From Falsiroseomonas sp046052145 (lineage in GTDB: Bacteria; Pseudomonadota; Alphaproteobacteria; Acetobacterales; Acetobacteraceae), in NCBI GenBank assembly GCA_046052145.1, contig JBJOMW010000008.1:1-64000 (forward strand): a stretch of DNA of 64,000 bases, read 5' to 3'. This document shows positions 50,348-58,706 of the stretch, piece by piece. The position numbers were made by a program, and so were the translations under genes. Within the stretch, counting starts at the first letter, position 1. Each line of letters begins with the position of its first letter. Below the pieces are notes generated by a model that worked only from the letters and a program-made list of their open reading frames with translations, did no database searches and had not been told where the DNA came from.

Positions 50348-51462
50348 CCCCCCTTCCCCCCGGCTCCACCATCGGGATCCTGGGCGGCGGGCAGTTGGGG
50401 CGGATGTCGGCGCTGGCCGCCGCCCGACTCGGCTATCGCTGCCATGTCTTCGCCCCTGAGCCCGACAGCCCGGGCATGCAGGTGGCCGCGGCGCGGACGG
50501 TCGCGGCCTATGAGGACACCGCCGCGCTGGCCGCCTTCGCGGCTGCGGTGGATGTCGTGACCTTCGAGTTCGAAAATGTCCCGGCAGCCACCCTCGATGC
50601 GCTGGCCCCGCTGGTGCCGTGCCGCCCAGGGGTGGAGGCGCTTCGGATCGGCCAGGACCGCGTGCTGGAAAAGCGTTTTTTTGACTCCTGCGGCATCCCC
50701 CTCGGCCCGTGGCGCGAGGTGACGAGCCGCGAGTCGCTTGATGCCGCGGTCGCAGCGCTCGGCCTGCCGGCGGTGCTGAAGACCACGCGGCTTGGCTATG
50801 ACGGCCGCGGCCAGGCGGTGCTGCGCACCCCAGCCGACCTCGACGCCGCCTGGGAGAAGCTGGCGCCGCGCCCGCTGATCCTGGAAGCCTTCATTCCCTT
50901 CGCGAAGGAAGTCTCGGCCATCGCGGCGCGCGGGGCGGATGGGGCGCTCGTCACCTTCGAGGCGACGGAGAACCGCCATGCGCGGCACATCCTCGACCTC
51001 TCGATCGCCCCGGCGCAGGTGCCGGCTGGCGTCGGGCTCGCGGCCCGCGCCCATGTGGCCCGGCTGGCCGAACGATTGGGGCTGGTCGGCCTGCTCGCGC
51101 TCGAGATGTTCGTGCTGCCCGATGGCACGCTGCTGGCAAATGAAATGGCGCCCCGGCCGCATAACTCCGGCCATTGGACCATGGATGCCTGCCTCTGCGG
51201 CCAGTTCGAGATGCATGTGCGCGCGGTGGCAGGCCTTCCGCTGCCCGATCCGGGGCAGCATCACGACGCCGTGATGAAGAATCTGGTCGGCCCCGAGGAT
51301 TTCACCCGCTGGGCGGAGCTGGCCGCCGCCCCCGACGTGGCCCTGCACCTTTACGGCAAGGCTGAGGCCCGGCCCGGCCGCAAGCTTGGCCATGCCACGC
51401 GGCTGCTGCCGGCCGGGAGCCTAGCCGCGGCAGGCGATGCGGCAGCGTTCGGGCCGCTGTGA
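50344..51462 (+). CDS. purK: 5-(carboxyamino)imidazole ribonucleotide synthase
   Basis: An ATP-grasp enzyme of 372 residues that carboxylates AIR with bicarbonate and ATP. GSTIGILGGGQLGRMSALAA is the N-terminal loop, VVTFEFENVP is present, TTRLGYDGRGQAV is the ATP-grasp line and EMAPRPHNSGHWTMDAC is the metal/nucleotide site. Length and motifs are normal. It ends the purEK operon; a hairpin GTGTTGC-GTCGCG-GCAACAC lies at 51481-51500 after the stop. Confidence 0.96.
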   Translation: MTPLPPGSTIGILGGGQLGRMSALAAARLGYRCHVFAPEPDSPGMQVAAARTVAAYEDTAALAAFAAAVDVVTFEFENVPAATLDALAPLVPCRPGVEALRIGQDRVLEKRFFDSCGIPLGPWREVTSRESLDAAVAALGLPAVLKTTRLGYDGRGQAVLRTPADLDAAWEKLAPRPLILEAFIPFAKEVSAIAARGADGALVTFEATENRHARHILDLSIAPAQVPAGVGLAARAHVARLAERLGLVGLLALEMFVLPDGTLLANEMAPRPHNSGHWTMDACLCGQFEMHVRAVAGLPLPDPGQHHDAVMKNLVGPEDFTRWAELAAAPDVALHLYGKAEARPGRKLGHATRLLPAGSLAAAGDAAAFGPL

Positions 51463-51480
51463 CTCTTTCGCCATGATTGG

Positions 51481-51500
51481 GTGTTGCGTCGCGGCAACAC
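51481..51500 (+). terminator. Hairpin downstream of purK
   Basis: GTGTTGC (51481-51487) and GCAACAC (51494-51500) make a perfect seven-base stem with loop GTCGCG, 18 bases after the purK stop. The following bases (ACCCCTGATTCCG) are not T-rich, so an intrinsic terminator is uncertain and a Rho-dependent or 5' leader role is possible. Confidence 0.35.
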
Positions 51501-51670
51501 ACCCCTGATTCCGTTCCGATCACCGTGTCGGCGAACCGAATCGGTGCTAGTAATCATTCATGCATCGCCTGTGACGCGGGGCATTTGTTGCGACTTCCGC
51601 ACGGATGTTTGCACTGAATGCATCGGGGACCCAGCGGCGATGCCCCGAGTAGAGTTCGAGGAGAATTTCC

Positions 51671-52723
51671 ATGAGCCTGAAGAAGGCCCTTCTTGCGGCG
51701 ACGATGCTGGCCCTGCCGGTCGCCGCCCAGGCCCAGCCGGTCACCGGCCTCTATGTCGGCGCTGGCGCCGGCCTGAACATGCTGCAGGAAGTTGAGGGCG
51801 ATCTCAGCAATGCCTTCGACGCGCCGCGCGGCGTGAACGTCGAAACCAAGTATGGCTGGGTTGGCGTTGTCAGCCTCGGCTGGGGCTTCGGCAACGGCGT
51901 CCGCGCCGAGATCGAGGGCAGCTACCGCTCCAACTCTGTCGACAGCGTGGTCAATGGCACCAACCGTGGCACCAGCGCTGGCACGGTGGGCAGCTATGGC
52001 GTGATGGCCAATGCACTCTATGACTTCGACCTCGGCCCGAGCCTGCCGGTGATGCCGTATGTCGGCCTTGGCGCTGGCTATCTCTGGCAGAATTGGGACC
52101 GCGCCCGCAACACGACCGTGGCCGTGGATGGTAGCGACGGCTCCTTCGCCTACCAGGCGATCGTCGGTGCGGCGCTGCCGCTGAACGACGTTGCCCCCGG
52201 CCTGGCGCTGACCGCCGAGTACCGCTTCGTCGGCACGCTGGCCGCCGATTTGGACGCGTCCAGCGGCGCGACCCGCGGCTCTGCCGAGGTGACGACGTTC
52301 AACCACAGCGTCCTGCTCGGCCTCCGCTACGCCTTCAACGCAGCCGCCCCGGCCCCGGCGCCGGTCGCCGCGCCGGCCGCCGCGCCGGCCCCGGCCCGCA
52401 CCTTCCTGGTGTTCTTCGACTTCGACCGCGCCGACCTGACGGACCGCGCGCGGGCGATCATCGCGGAAGCCGCGCAGAACGCGCAGCGCACCGGCTCGGC
52501 GCGCATCGAAGTGGCCGGCCATGCCGACCGCTCCGGCACGCCGCAGTACAACCAGCGCCTCTCCGAGCGCCGCGCCCAGGCGGTTGCCGCCGAGCTCGAG
52601 CGCCGTGGCGTGGCCCGTTCGGCCATGACCATCCAGGCCTTCGGCGAGAGCCGCCCGCTGGTCCCGACCGCCGACGGCGTGCGCGAGCCGCAGAACCGCC
52701 GCGTCGAGATCGTCCTGCGCTAA
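51671..52723 (+). CDS. OmpA family outer membrane protein, first of a tandem pair
   Basis: A 350-residue porin-like protein. The signal MSLKKALLAATMLALPVAAQA is cleaved before QPVTGLYVG. Residues 20-215 form an OmpA-type eight-strand beta-barrel (alternating GVGYV-like strands, for example YGVMANALYDFDLG). A Pro/Ala-rich hinge follows, then the OmpA C-terminal peptidoglycan domain from about 245: FFDFDRADLTDRARAIIAEA with HADRSGTPQYNQRLSERRA. It anchors the outer membrane to the wall. GAGGAG precedes the ATG. A strong terminator follows. Confidence 0.95.
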   Translation: MSLKKALLAATMLALPVAAQAQPVTGLYVGAGAGLNMLQEVEGDLSNAFDAPRGVNVETKYGWVGVVSLGWGFGNGVRAEIEGSYRSNSVDSVVNGTNRGTSAGTVGSYGVMANALYDFDLGPSLPVMPYVGLGAGYLWQNWDRARNTTVAVDGSDGSFAYQAIVGAALPLNDVAPGLALTAEYRFVGTLAADLDASSGATRGSAEVTTFNHSVLLGLRYAFNAAAPAPAPVAAPAAAPAPARTFLVFFDFDRADLTDRARAIIAEAAQNAQRTGSARIEVAGHADRSGTPQYNQRLSERRAQAVAAELERRGVARSAMTIQAFGESRPLVPTADGVREPQNRRVEIVLR

Positions 52724-52754
52724 TCACGCAGGACTTGTCCGACCCGAACGCGAA

Positions 52755-52780
52755 GGGGGCGCCGCAAGGCGCCCCCTTTT
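52755..52780 (+). terminator. Intrinsic terminator after the first OmpA-family gene
   Basis: GGGGGCGCC (52755-52763), loop GCAA and GGCGCCCCC (52768-52776) followed by TTTT form a perfect nine-base stem with a stable GNRA loop. The same 26 bases follow the second OmpA gene at 54091-54116. Confidence 0.9.
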
Positions 52781-52953
52781 GCGTTTTAGCACCTGGCATG
52801 AACGCGGCCGCCTTTTTCAGCACGATATCGCAATCATCCCCCTTCCATTCTTAATCCGCCCATGTAATAGATTCGGCAACGGAAGGGCCGGCCTCCTGCG
52901 GGTCCTGCGTCCCGGCTTTAGAGCCAGGCGAGTGGAGAGAGAGGAAGTCGACA

Positions 52954-54060
52954 ATGGCGTTCAGGCAGGCGCTTCTTGCCGCCACCATTCTGGCCGTGCC
53001 GGCCATTGCGCAGGCCCAGCCGATCACCGGTCTCTATGTCGGCGCGGGCGCCGGCATGAACTGGATGTTGGAGTCTGACCTCGCAATCAGCGGCGGCGGC
53101 TTCACCGGCCAGGCGAGCAATACCCGTAACGGCTCGGTTGATTTCGATCTCGGTTGGGTGGGCGTCATCAGCCTAGGCTGGGGCTTCGGCAACGGTGTGC
53201 GCGCCGAGATCGAGGCCAGCTACCGGGAAAACCAGGTCGACTCGGTCTCCGGCTTCTCCGGGCTGGGCAGCCCTCTGCGCGCGTCCGGCACCGCCAGCAG
53301 CTATGGCGTGATGGCCAACGCACTGTACGACTTCGACCTCGGTCCGGGCACCCCGCTGATGCCGTATATCGGCCTCGGCGCGGGCTACATGTGGACCGAT
53401 TACGACAAGGTGGGTTTGCGCGACCCCGCCGGAAACACTGTCACGGTCGACGGGAATGAGGCCCGCTTCGCCTACCAGGCGATCGTCGGCGCCGCCTTCC
53501 TCCTGAACGACGTGGCGCCGGGCCTGGCGCTCACCGCCGAGTACCGCTTCATGGGCACGCTTCAGCCTGAGCTCGGTGCGGTCAGCCGCTCTGCGACGGG
53601 TGCGACGACCGCCACCGGCAAGACGGATGTGGACAACTTCAACCACAGCGTCCTGCTCGGTATCCGCTATGCCTTCAACGCGGCCCCGCCGCCGGCGCCG
53701 GTTGTCGCCCCGGCCGCCGCGCCGGCCCCGGCCCGCACCTTCCTGGTCTTCTTCGACTGGGATCGCGCCGACCTGACGGACCGCGCCCGCGCCATCATCG
53801 CGGAAGCCGCACAGAACGCGCAGCGCACCGGCTCGGCGCGCATCGAAGTGGCCGGCCACGCCGACCGCTCCGGCACGCCGCAGTACAACCAGCGCCTGTC
53901 CGAGCGCCGCGCCCAGGCGGTCGCCGCCGAGCTCGAGCGCCGCGGTATCGCCCGCTCCGCCATGGCCATCCAGGCCTTCGGTGAGAGCCGCCCGCTGGTC
54001 CCGACCGCGGACGGCGTGCGCGAGCCGCAGAACCGCCGCGTCGAGATCGTCCTGCGCTAA
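52954..54060 (+). CDS. OmpA family outer membrane protein, second of a tandem pair
   Basis: A 368-residue paralogue of the preceding protein. The signal is MAFRQALLAATILAVPAIAQA. The barrel half is clearly diverged (longer loops such as the one after SGGGFTGQASNTRNGSVDF). The OmpA C-terminal domain is almost identical: FFDWDRADLTDRARAIIAEA and HADRSGTPQYNQRLSERRA, with only about three amino-acid changes in 100. It has its own leader with an AT-rich promoter area (52830-52880) and its own terminator. Differing surface loops suggest different exposed functions on a shared wall anchor. Confidence 0.95.
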   Translation: MAFRQALLAATILAVPAIAQAQPITGLYVGAGAGMNWMLESDLAISGGGFTGQASNTRNGSVDFDLGWVGVISLGWGFGNGVRAEIEASYRENQVDSVSGFSGLGSPLRASGTASSYGVMANALYDFDLGPGTPLMPYIGLGAGYMWTDYDKVGLRDPAGNTVTVDGNEARFAYQAIVGAAFLLNDVAPGLALTAEYRFMGTLQPELGAVSRSATGATTATGKTDVDNFNHSVLLGIRYAFNAAPPPAPVVAPAAAPAPARTFLVFFDWDRADLTDRARAIIAEAAQNAQRTGSARIEVAGHADRSGTPQYNQRLSERRAQAVAAELERRGIARSAMAIQAFGESRPLVPTADGVREPQNRRVEIVLR

Positions 54061-54116
54061 TCCCGCAGGGCCTCTCCGGCCGAACGCGAAGGGGGCGCCG
54101 CAAGGCGCCCCCTTTT
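53713..54116 (+). repeat. Direct repeat shared with the first OmpA gene
   Basis: The 3' third of this gene and its terminator repeat about 400 bases of the first OmpA gene (52381-52780) with few changes. The similarity starts in the Ala/Pro hinge and runs past the stop codon into the identical 26-base terminator. This is what a tandem duplication with later gene conversion of the 3' parts would leave. Confidence 0.75.
54091..54116 (+). terminator. Intrinsic terminator after the second OmpA-family gene
   Basis: GGGGGCGCC (54091-54099), loop GCAA and GGCGCCCCC (54104-54112) followed by TTTT. It is identical in sequence to the terminator of the preceding paralogue. Confidence 0.9.
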
Positions 54117-54354
54117 GCATGTCGCGGCCCACAGCCGCTTCACCGGGCGGCAAGGATTGAGTTCAGGGCGGGCACTGAAGGCTGCGCCTGCCTGCTTCGC
54201 GCGCAAACGCCCGCTGAACCGCCAATTTCGCCCCAAAATCGTCGTTGAGAGCCTCTCCGTTCACGCATAGGTCATGGATGGAAGGCAAGCGTCCAGGCGG
54301 ACATGACCACCGGCCCAAAAGGGGGCGGGTGGCATCGGTCAGAAGGACGCTTCC

Positions 54355-55122
54355 ATGCAGCCTCTCTCCCGCTCCCCTCTCCTCCGCCGCCGCGGCGTTC
54401 TTGCCGCCGTGCTCGCCGCGCCTCTGGTGCTCAGCCGCCGCGCCGGCGCCGCCGAGCCCGAGCCGGTGGATGTCGAACTCGTCCTCGCCGTGGATGTCAG
54501 CCGTTCGGTGGATGCCGAGGAGATGGAGATGCAACTCCGCGGCTATGCCGCCGCCTTCCGCGATCCGAAGCTGGTCGAGGGCATTGCCGGCGGCCCGCTT
54601 GGGCAGGTCGCCGTCACGCTCTTCACCTGGTCGGATTTCCATATCCAGGAACATCTGGTGCCCTGGATGAAGATCGACGGCGCCGCGGGCGCGGAGCGCG
54701 TGGCCGCGTCCATCGATGCCGCGCCACGCCGCACCTGGCTCTACACCTCCATCTCGGGCGCAATGGACTACGCCGCCGGCCTGTTCGGCCGCAGCTATGA
54801 GGGCACGCGGCGGGTCGTCGACATCTCCGGCGACGGCGTGAACAATTCCGGCCGCCCGGTCGCCGACGCGCGGCGCGACATATTGGCGAAGGGCATCGTG
54901 CTGAACGGCCTGGCGGTGCTGGATCGCCAGCCGCAGCCCTGGATGGCCAACCTGCCGCCGCTCGACGAGTATTTCCGCGACGAGGTCATCGGCGGTCCCG
55001 GCGCCTTCCTGATGGTCGCCGAGGGCTACGCGGCTTTCGAACAGGCGGTGAAGCGCAAGATCATCCGCGAGATCGCCACCGCCCCCTCACCCGCCCCCCT
55101 GGTCGAGCGCGCCTTCGCCTGA
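54355..55122 (+). CDS. DUF1194 domain protein (von Willebrand A-like), secreted
   Basis: A 255-residue protein. LLRRRGVLAAVLAAPLVLS is a signal with arginines and the cleavage lies near GAAEPEP. The DUF1194 domain is a vWA-like fold: VELVLAVDVSRSVDAEEM is the DxSxS metal (MIDAS) motif and RRVVDISGDGVNNSGRPV is the second metal strand. DUF1194 proteins are found in alphaproteobacteria with no known function; binding of a protein partner through the metal is likely. Start at 54355 is the first ATG after a GGACGC-type leader. It stands alone. Confidence 0.88.
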   Translation: MQPLSRSPLLRRRGVLAAVLAAPLVLSRRAGAAEPEPVDVELVLAVDVSRSVDAEEMEMQLRGYAAAFRDPKLVEGIAGGPLGQVAVTLFTWSDFHIQEHLVPWMKIDGAAGAERVAASIDAAPRRTWLYTSISGAMDYAAGLFGRSYEGTRRVVDISGDGVNNSGRPVADARRDILAKGIVLNGLAVLDRQPQPWMANLPPLDEYFRDEVIGGPGAFLMVAEGYAAFEQAVKRKIIREIATAPSPAPLVERAFA

Positions 55123-55165
55123 CGCCCAGCGCAGGCGCGGCCGACGCGGCCGCGCGCTGGAGCCC

Positions 55166-56812
55166 TCAGCGCTTCAGCGTCGGCGCCGGCTGGCCCTCGA
55201 TCATCACATTCACCACCGCCGGCCGGCCGCTCGCAAATGCCCGCGCCAGTGCCGGGCGCAGATCTGCCGCGCGCTCCACCACCTCCCCATGGCCGCCCAG
55301 CGCGGTCGCCACCAGATCGTAGCGCGTGCCCGGCGCCAGCTCGCAGCCATGCGCGCGGTTCGCGCCATAGTCGCGCAGCTGGATCTGATGCTCGGCGTTC
55401 CAGCGGCTGTCATTGCCGACGACGCAGACAAAGGGCAGCCCGTGCCGCGCGGCGGTGTCGAGCTCCGCCATATGGAAGCCGAAGGAGCCATCGCCCATCA
55501 GCGCCAGCGTTGGCCGATCCAGCGCCGCACGCGCGCCGATCGCAAAGGGGAGCCCGACGCCGATCGCGCCCGCCACGCCATTGGTGATGCGACGCGTCGC
55601 GCCGGCAGGCGCGCGGGCATCGGCGGTCCGCACCATCCCATGCCCCCACTGCCCCACTTCGCCGCCATCGCAGACGAAGGTCGCATCGCCCTGTTCGGCG
55701 AGTGCGTCGTTGATGGCGTGGCAGAGCGTCGCAGGATGAATCGGCCCCTCCGGCGCGCCGGCCAGCGCCGCCCATTCCGCCGGGCGCCAGCCCACCGTCT
55801 CGCGCACATGATCCGCCCACGCCGCCTGCGCCGGCACGCGCCGCAGCGCCGCCGTCAGCGCCCGCACCGACGACGTCGGGTCGGCGATCGCGCCCAGCAC
55901 CAGCCGCTCTCCCAGCAGCCGCTGCGCGCGGCCGATCAGCGCGGCCTCGGGGTCGAGCACCACGAATCGCGCCCCCGAAGCCGGCCGCCCGAATCGCGTG
56001 GTGAAGTCCAACGGCTTGCCGAGCAGCAGAACGAGGTCCGCCTCCGGCAAAAGCCCCGCCAGCGCGCCGAGCGTCGGGTCCGCGAGGCCGCGCGGTGCGT
56101 TCATCGGAATGGCCGGCAGGCCCGAGGCCGCCTCGAGCGCCGCCAGCGCCGCCATCCCGGCCGGTGTCACCAGAGAAGGCGGCGCGATCAGCACGGGCCG
56201 CGCGGCGGAGGCCAGCAACTCCGCCACCATCGCAGCCGTCGCAGCCGGCAAGGGCATCGGCACGGCCGCGAAAGCCTCGGCCGGCGGCGCCGCGATGTCG
56301 GGGATGCGCGCTTCCAGCACATCGGTCGGCAGGCTGAGATGCACCGGCCCCGGCCGCCCCGACAGCGCGGTGGCAATCGCGCGCGCGACATCGGCGCCGA
56401 GTCCTGCCGCCGATTGCGCCGTCCAGGCCGCCTTGGTGACGGGCGCAGCCATCGCCGCCTGCGGCAATTCCTGGAAGGCCCCGTTGCCGAGTTCATTCAG
56501 CGGCGCATGGCCCGAGAGCAGCAGCACCGGCACCTCGCCCGCGAGTGCCGTAGGCAGCGCGGCTGCGGCATTCGCATGCCCCTGCCCGCCCGTGACCATC
56601 GCAACCCCGACGCGCCCCGAGAGCCGCGCATAGGCATCCGCCATATGCACCGCCGCCGCTTCGTGCCGCGTGTGGACGATCTCGATCCCCGACCCGACCA
56701 GCGCGTCGAAGACCTCCATGATGTGATTGCCCGAGAGGGTGAAGATGCGCGTCACGCCTGCCGCCTGCAGCGCGCGCACCAGCAGATCCGCGCCGCGAAG
56801 ATCCTGCGCCAT
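55166..56812 (-). CDS. Thiamine diphosphate-dependent enzyme, acetolactate synthase/oxalyl-CoA decarboxylase-like
   Basis: A 548-residue ThDP enzyme with the usual three domains (Pyr, central Rossmann-like, PP). The conserved ThDP glutamate is Glu51 in HTRHEAAAVHMADAYAR. The PP cofactor site is LMGDGSFGFHMAELDTA with CVVGNDSRWNAEH further on. The family contains acetolactate synthase, benzoylformate decarboxylase and oxalyl-CoA decarboxylase. No small regulatory subunit is nearby, so a catabolic role is more likely than isoleucine/valine synthesis. The substrate is undetermined. Confidence 0.9.
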   Translation of the reverse strand: MAQDLRGADLLVRALQAAGVTRIFTLSGNHIMEVFDALVGSGIEIVHTRHEAAAVHMADAYARLSGRVGVAMVTGGQGHANAAAALPTALAGEVPVLLLSGHAPLNELGNGAFQELPQAAMAAPVTKAAWTAQSAAGLGADVARAIATALSGRPGPVHLSLPTDVLEARIPDIAAPPAEAFAAVPMPLPAATAAMVAELLASAARPVLIAPPSLVTPAGMAALAALEAASGLPAIPMNAPRGLADPTLGALAGLLPEADLVLLLGKPLDFTTRFGRPASGARFVVLDPEAALIGRAQRLLGERLVLGAIADPTSSVRALTAALRRVPAQAAWADHVRETVGWRPAEWAALAGAPEGPIHPATLCHAINDALAEQGDATFVCDGGEVGQWGHGMVRTADARAPAGATRRITNGVAGAIGVGLPFAIGARAALDRPTLALMGDGSFGFHMAELDTAARHGLPFVCVVGNDSRWNAEHQIQLRDYGANRAHGCELAPGTRYDLVATALGGHGEVVERAADLRPALARAFASGRPAVVNVMIEGQPAPTLKR

Positions 56813-56975
56813 GGCCCGACTTTCCTCTCTTCGTCTCGTGCGGCGCAGCCTGCCCCAGCACGCGGCGCGCCGGAAGCCACGGGGGGTCCCCAGCGGCGTT
56901 CAACGGGGCCTTGCCGGCAGACAGCGCCCCTCTACCCTGCGACCGCGCAGCACGAGACCGAGACTCCATCCCCCC

Positions 56976-57707
56976 ATGCCCGCCGAGCTCCTGATTCTGT
57001 CCGCGGGCTGCTTCGTCGCCGCCTTCTGCGCCGGCATGGCGGGCTTCGCCTTCGTGCTGGTCGCGGCCGGCATCCTGCTGCACGCGATTCCACCGGCGAC
57101 GCTGGCGCCCGTGCTGGTGCTCGGCAGCCTCTTCGTGCAGGCGCTGGCGATGCCGACGGTCTGGCGCGACATCGCCTGGCCACGGCTGGCGCTGTGGGTG
57201 GCCGCGGCGACGCTCGGCATCCCCTTGGGCCTCTGGGTGTTGGCGCATGGCCCGGCGCGCGCCATCGTCGCGGGTGTCGGCGTGCTGCTGGTGGTCTATG
57301 CTGGCTATGCGCTGGCACGCATGGCGCTCCGCCACGCACCCACGGGCTTCCGCGCCGGCCGCCCCGCCGAGGCCGCGGTTGGATTCCTGAGCGGCATATT
57401 GGGCGGCATCGGCGGCTATGTCGGTGCGCTGCCGGCGATGTGGACCGACCTGCAGGGCATGGACAAGCGCGAGGCGCGCGCCCTGATGCAGCCCTTCATC
57501 GTCGCAATGCAGGCGATCGCGACACCGGGCCTTGCGATTGGCGGGTTCTTCACGGAAGCCACGCTGCTGATGGCCGCCTCTGCCGTGCCGGCGATGCTGG
57601 CGGGCACCTGGCTTGGCGTGCGCGCCTATCGCGTGATCCCGCCGCAGGGCTTTCGCGTGGTGCTGCTGGTGCTGCTGCTGGCGTCCGGCCTTTCGCTGGT
57701 GATCTGA
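56976..57707 (+). CDS. TauE/SafE family sulfite exporter-like permease
   Basis: A 243-residue inner-membrane protein with seven to eight helices (for example LILSAGCFVAAFCAGMAGFAF). The two halves each contain the TauE line: AFCAGMAGFAFVLVAAG and then FLSGILGGIGGYVGALPAMW. Members export sulfite, sulfonate-derived anions or other organic anions. The ATG at 56976 is used. It is divergent from the ThDP enzyme, with a 163-base gap between them. Confidence 0.9.
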   Translation: MPAELLILSAGCFVAAFCAGMAGFAFVLVAAGILLHAIPPATLAPVLVLGSLFVQALAMPTVWRDIAWPRLALWVAAATLGIPLGLWVLAHGPARAIVAGVGVLLVVYAGYALARMALRHAPTGFRAGRPAEAAVGFLSGILGGIGGYVGALPAMWTDLQGMDKREARALMQPFIVAMQAIATPGLAIGGFFTEATLLMAASAVPAMLAGTWLGVRAYRVIPPQGFRVVLLVLLLASGLSLVI

Positions 57708-57828
57708 GGACCTGCAGCTTCCGTCCCCCTCGGCCTCCGATGACGTCGCCTGCACCCTGTGATAGAAATAGCCTTTGAAGCGCCATCGCGTGCTTCAGGG
57801 CCAGGCCAGCACAGAACGGAGCCCCGTG

Positions 57829-57942
57829 ATGGGAATCATCGCCCTGCTTGCGCTCGCCCTGCTGGTCGGCGTGGTCGCCACCAACGCCCCGACGGACCGC
57901 CCCGCCCCGTCCCCGACCCAGGAGCAGCGCCCGCAGCGCTGA
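57829..57942 (+). CDS. Very small membrane peptide, 37 residues
   Basis: ATG at 57829 to TGA at 57940-57942 encodes MGIIALLALALLVGVVATN, one hydrophobic segment, followed by a Pro/Gln/Arg-rich tail (APTDRPAPSPTQEQRPQR). Codon use (nearly all G/C third positions) and the single-pass pattern support a real small protein of the kind often found in bacteria. It lies between a TauE-like permease and the YciF-like gene. No family is recognised. Confidence 0.5.
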   Translation: MGIIALLALALLVGVVATNAPTDRPAPSPTQEQRPQR

Positions 57943-58035
57943 GCGCGCCACCCGCGCGGAACCGCGCCCCGCGTCATCCCGTTCCCCTCCCAGCACCGCG
58001 ATCCCGCGGCGGCACAGGAAACGGGGACGGCCGGC

Positions 58036-58590
58036 ATGGACGAGATCTCGAAGCTGATGATCGAGCAGCTCCGCGACGCGCATAGCGCGGAGAAGCAGGC
58101 GATGCGCGCGATGCAGAAGATGCTGAAGCAGGCCGGCTCCGACCGGCTGCGGCAGGGTATCCAGACGCATATCGAACAGACCGAGGGCCAGATCGAGCGC
58201 ATCGAGCAGGCCTTCGAGCAGCTCGGCGGCAAGCCCGGCCGCAAGGTCTGCGAGGCGATGCGCGGCCTGGTCGAGGACGCCACCCAGGAAATGAGCGAGG
58301 CCGAGCGCGGCCCGATGATGGATGTCGTCATCATCGCCGCCGCGCAGCGCATCGAGCATTACGAGATCGCCTCCTACGGTACGCTCGCGGCGCTGGCGCG
58401 CGCCGCGGGCCAGCATGATCTCGGCGACCTGCTCCATTCGACGCTTGAGGAAGAGAAGCGGATGGATGAGCAGCTGAGCCGCATCGCCGAGGAGGAGGTG
58501 AACCCCGCCTGGATCGCCGATGCGCGGGAGGAGGAGATGGCCTCCGCCAATGAGAACCGCCGCGGCGGTGGCCGCCGCCGGGCCGGCTGA
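58036..58590 (+). CDS. YciF/DUF892 ferritin-like protein
   Basis: A 184-residue four-helix-bundle protein. DEISKLMIEQLRDAHSAEKQAMRAMQKML starts helix 1 in the YciF style. The metal-type residues appear as E-x(6)-H pairs (EQTEGQIERIEQAFEQ, RIEHYEIASYG, TLEEEKRMDEQL). Such proteins are stress-induced and may bind iron or manganese. The C-terminal tail is Gly/Arg-rich (NENRRGGGRRRAG). It starts with an ATG preceded by a purine stretch and stands alone. Confidence 0.9.
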   Translation: MDEISKLMIEQLRDAHSAEKQAMRAMQKMLKQAGSDRLRQGIQTHIEQTEGQIERIEQAFEQLGGKPGRKVCEAMRGLVEDATQEMSEAERGPMMDVVIIAAAQRIEHYEIASYGTLAALARAAGQHDLGDLLHSTLEEEKRMDEQLSRIAEEEVNPAWIADAREEEMASANENRRGGGRRRAG

Positions 58591-58706
58591 GGCCCCGCGT
58601 CAGGCCGCGCCTGCGCAAAGGCCCGGCGGCGCTTGACGCGCCGGCCCCTGCCCCGCACACCGGCTGAGGGCTGGCGCAGCTTTGCGCCGCCGCCGGGGCG
58701 GGACGG

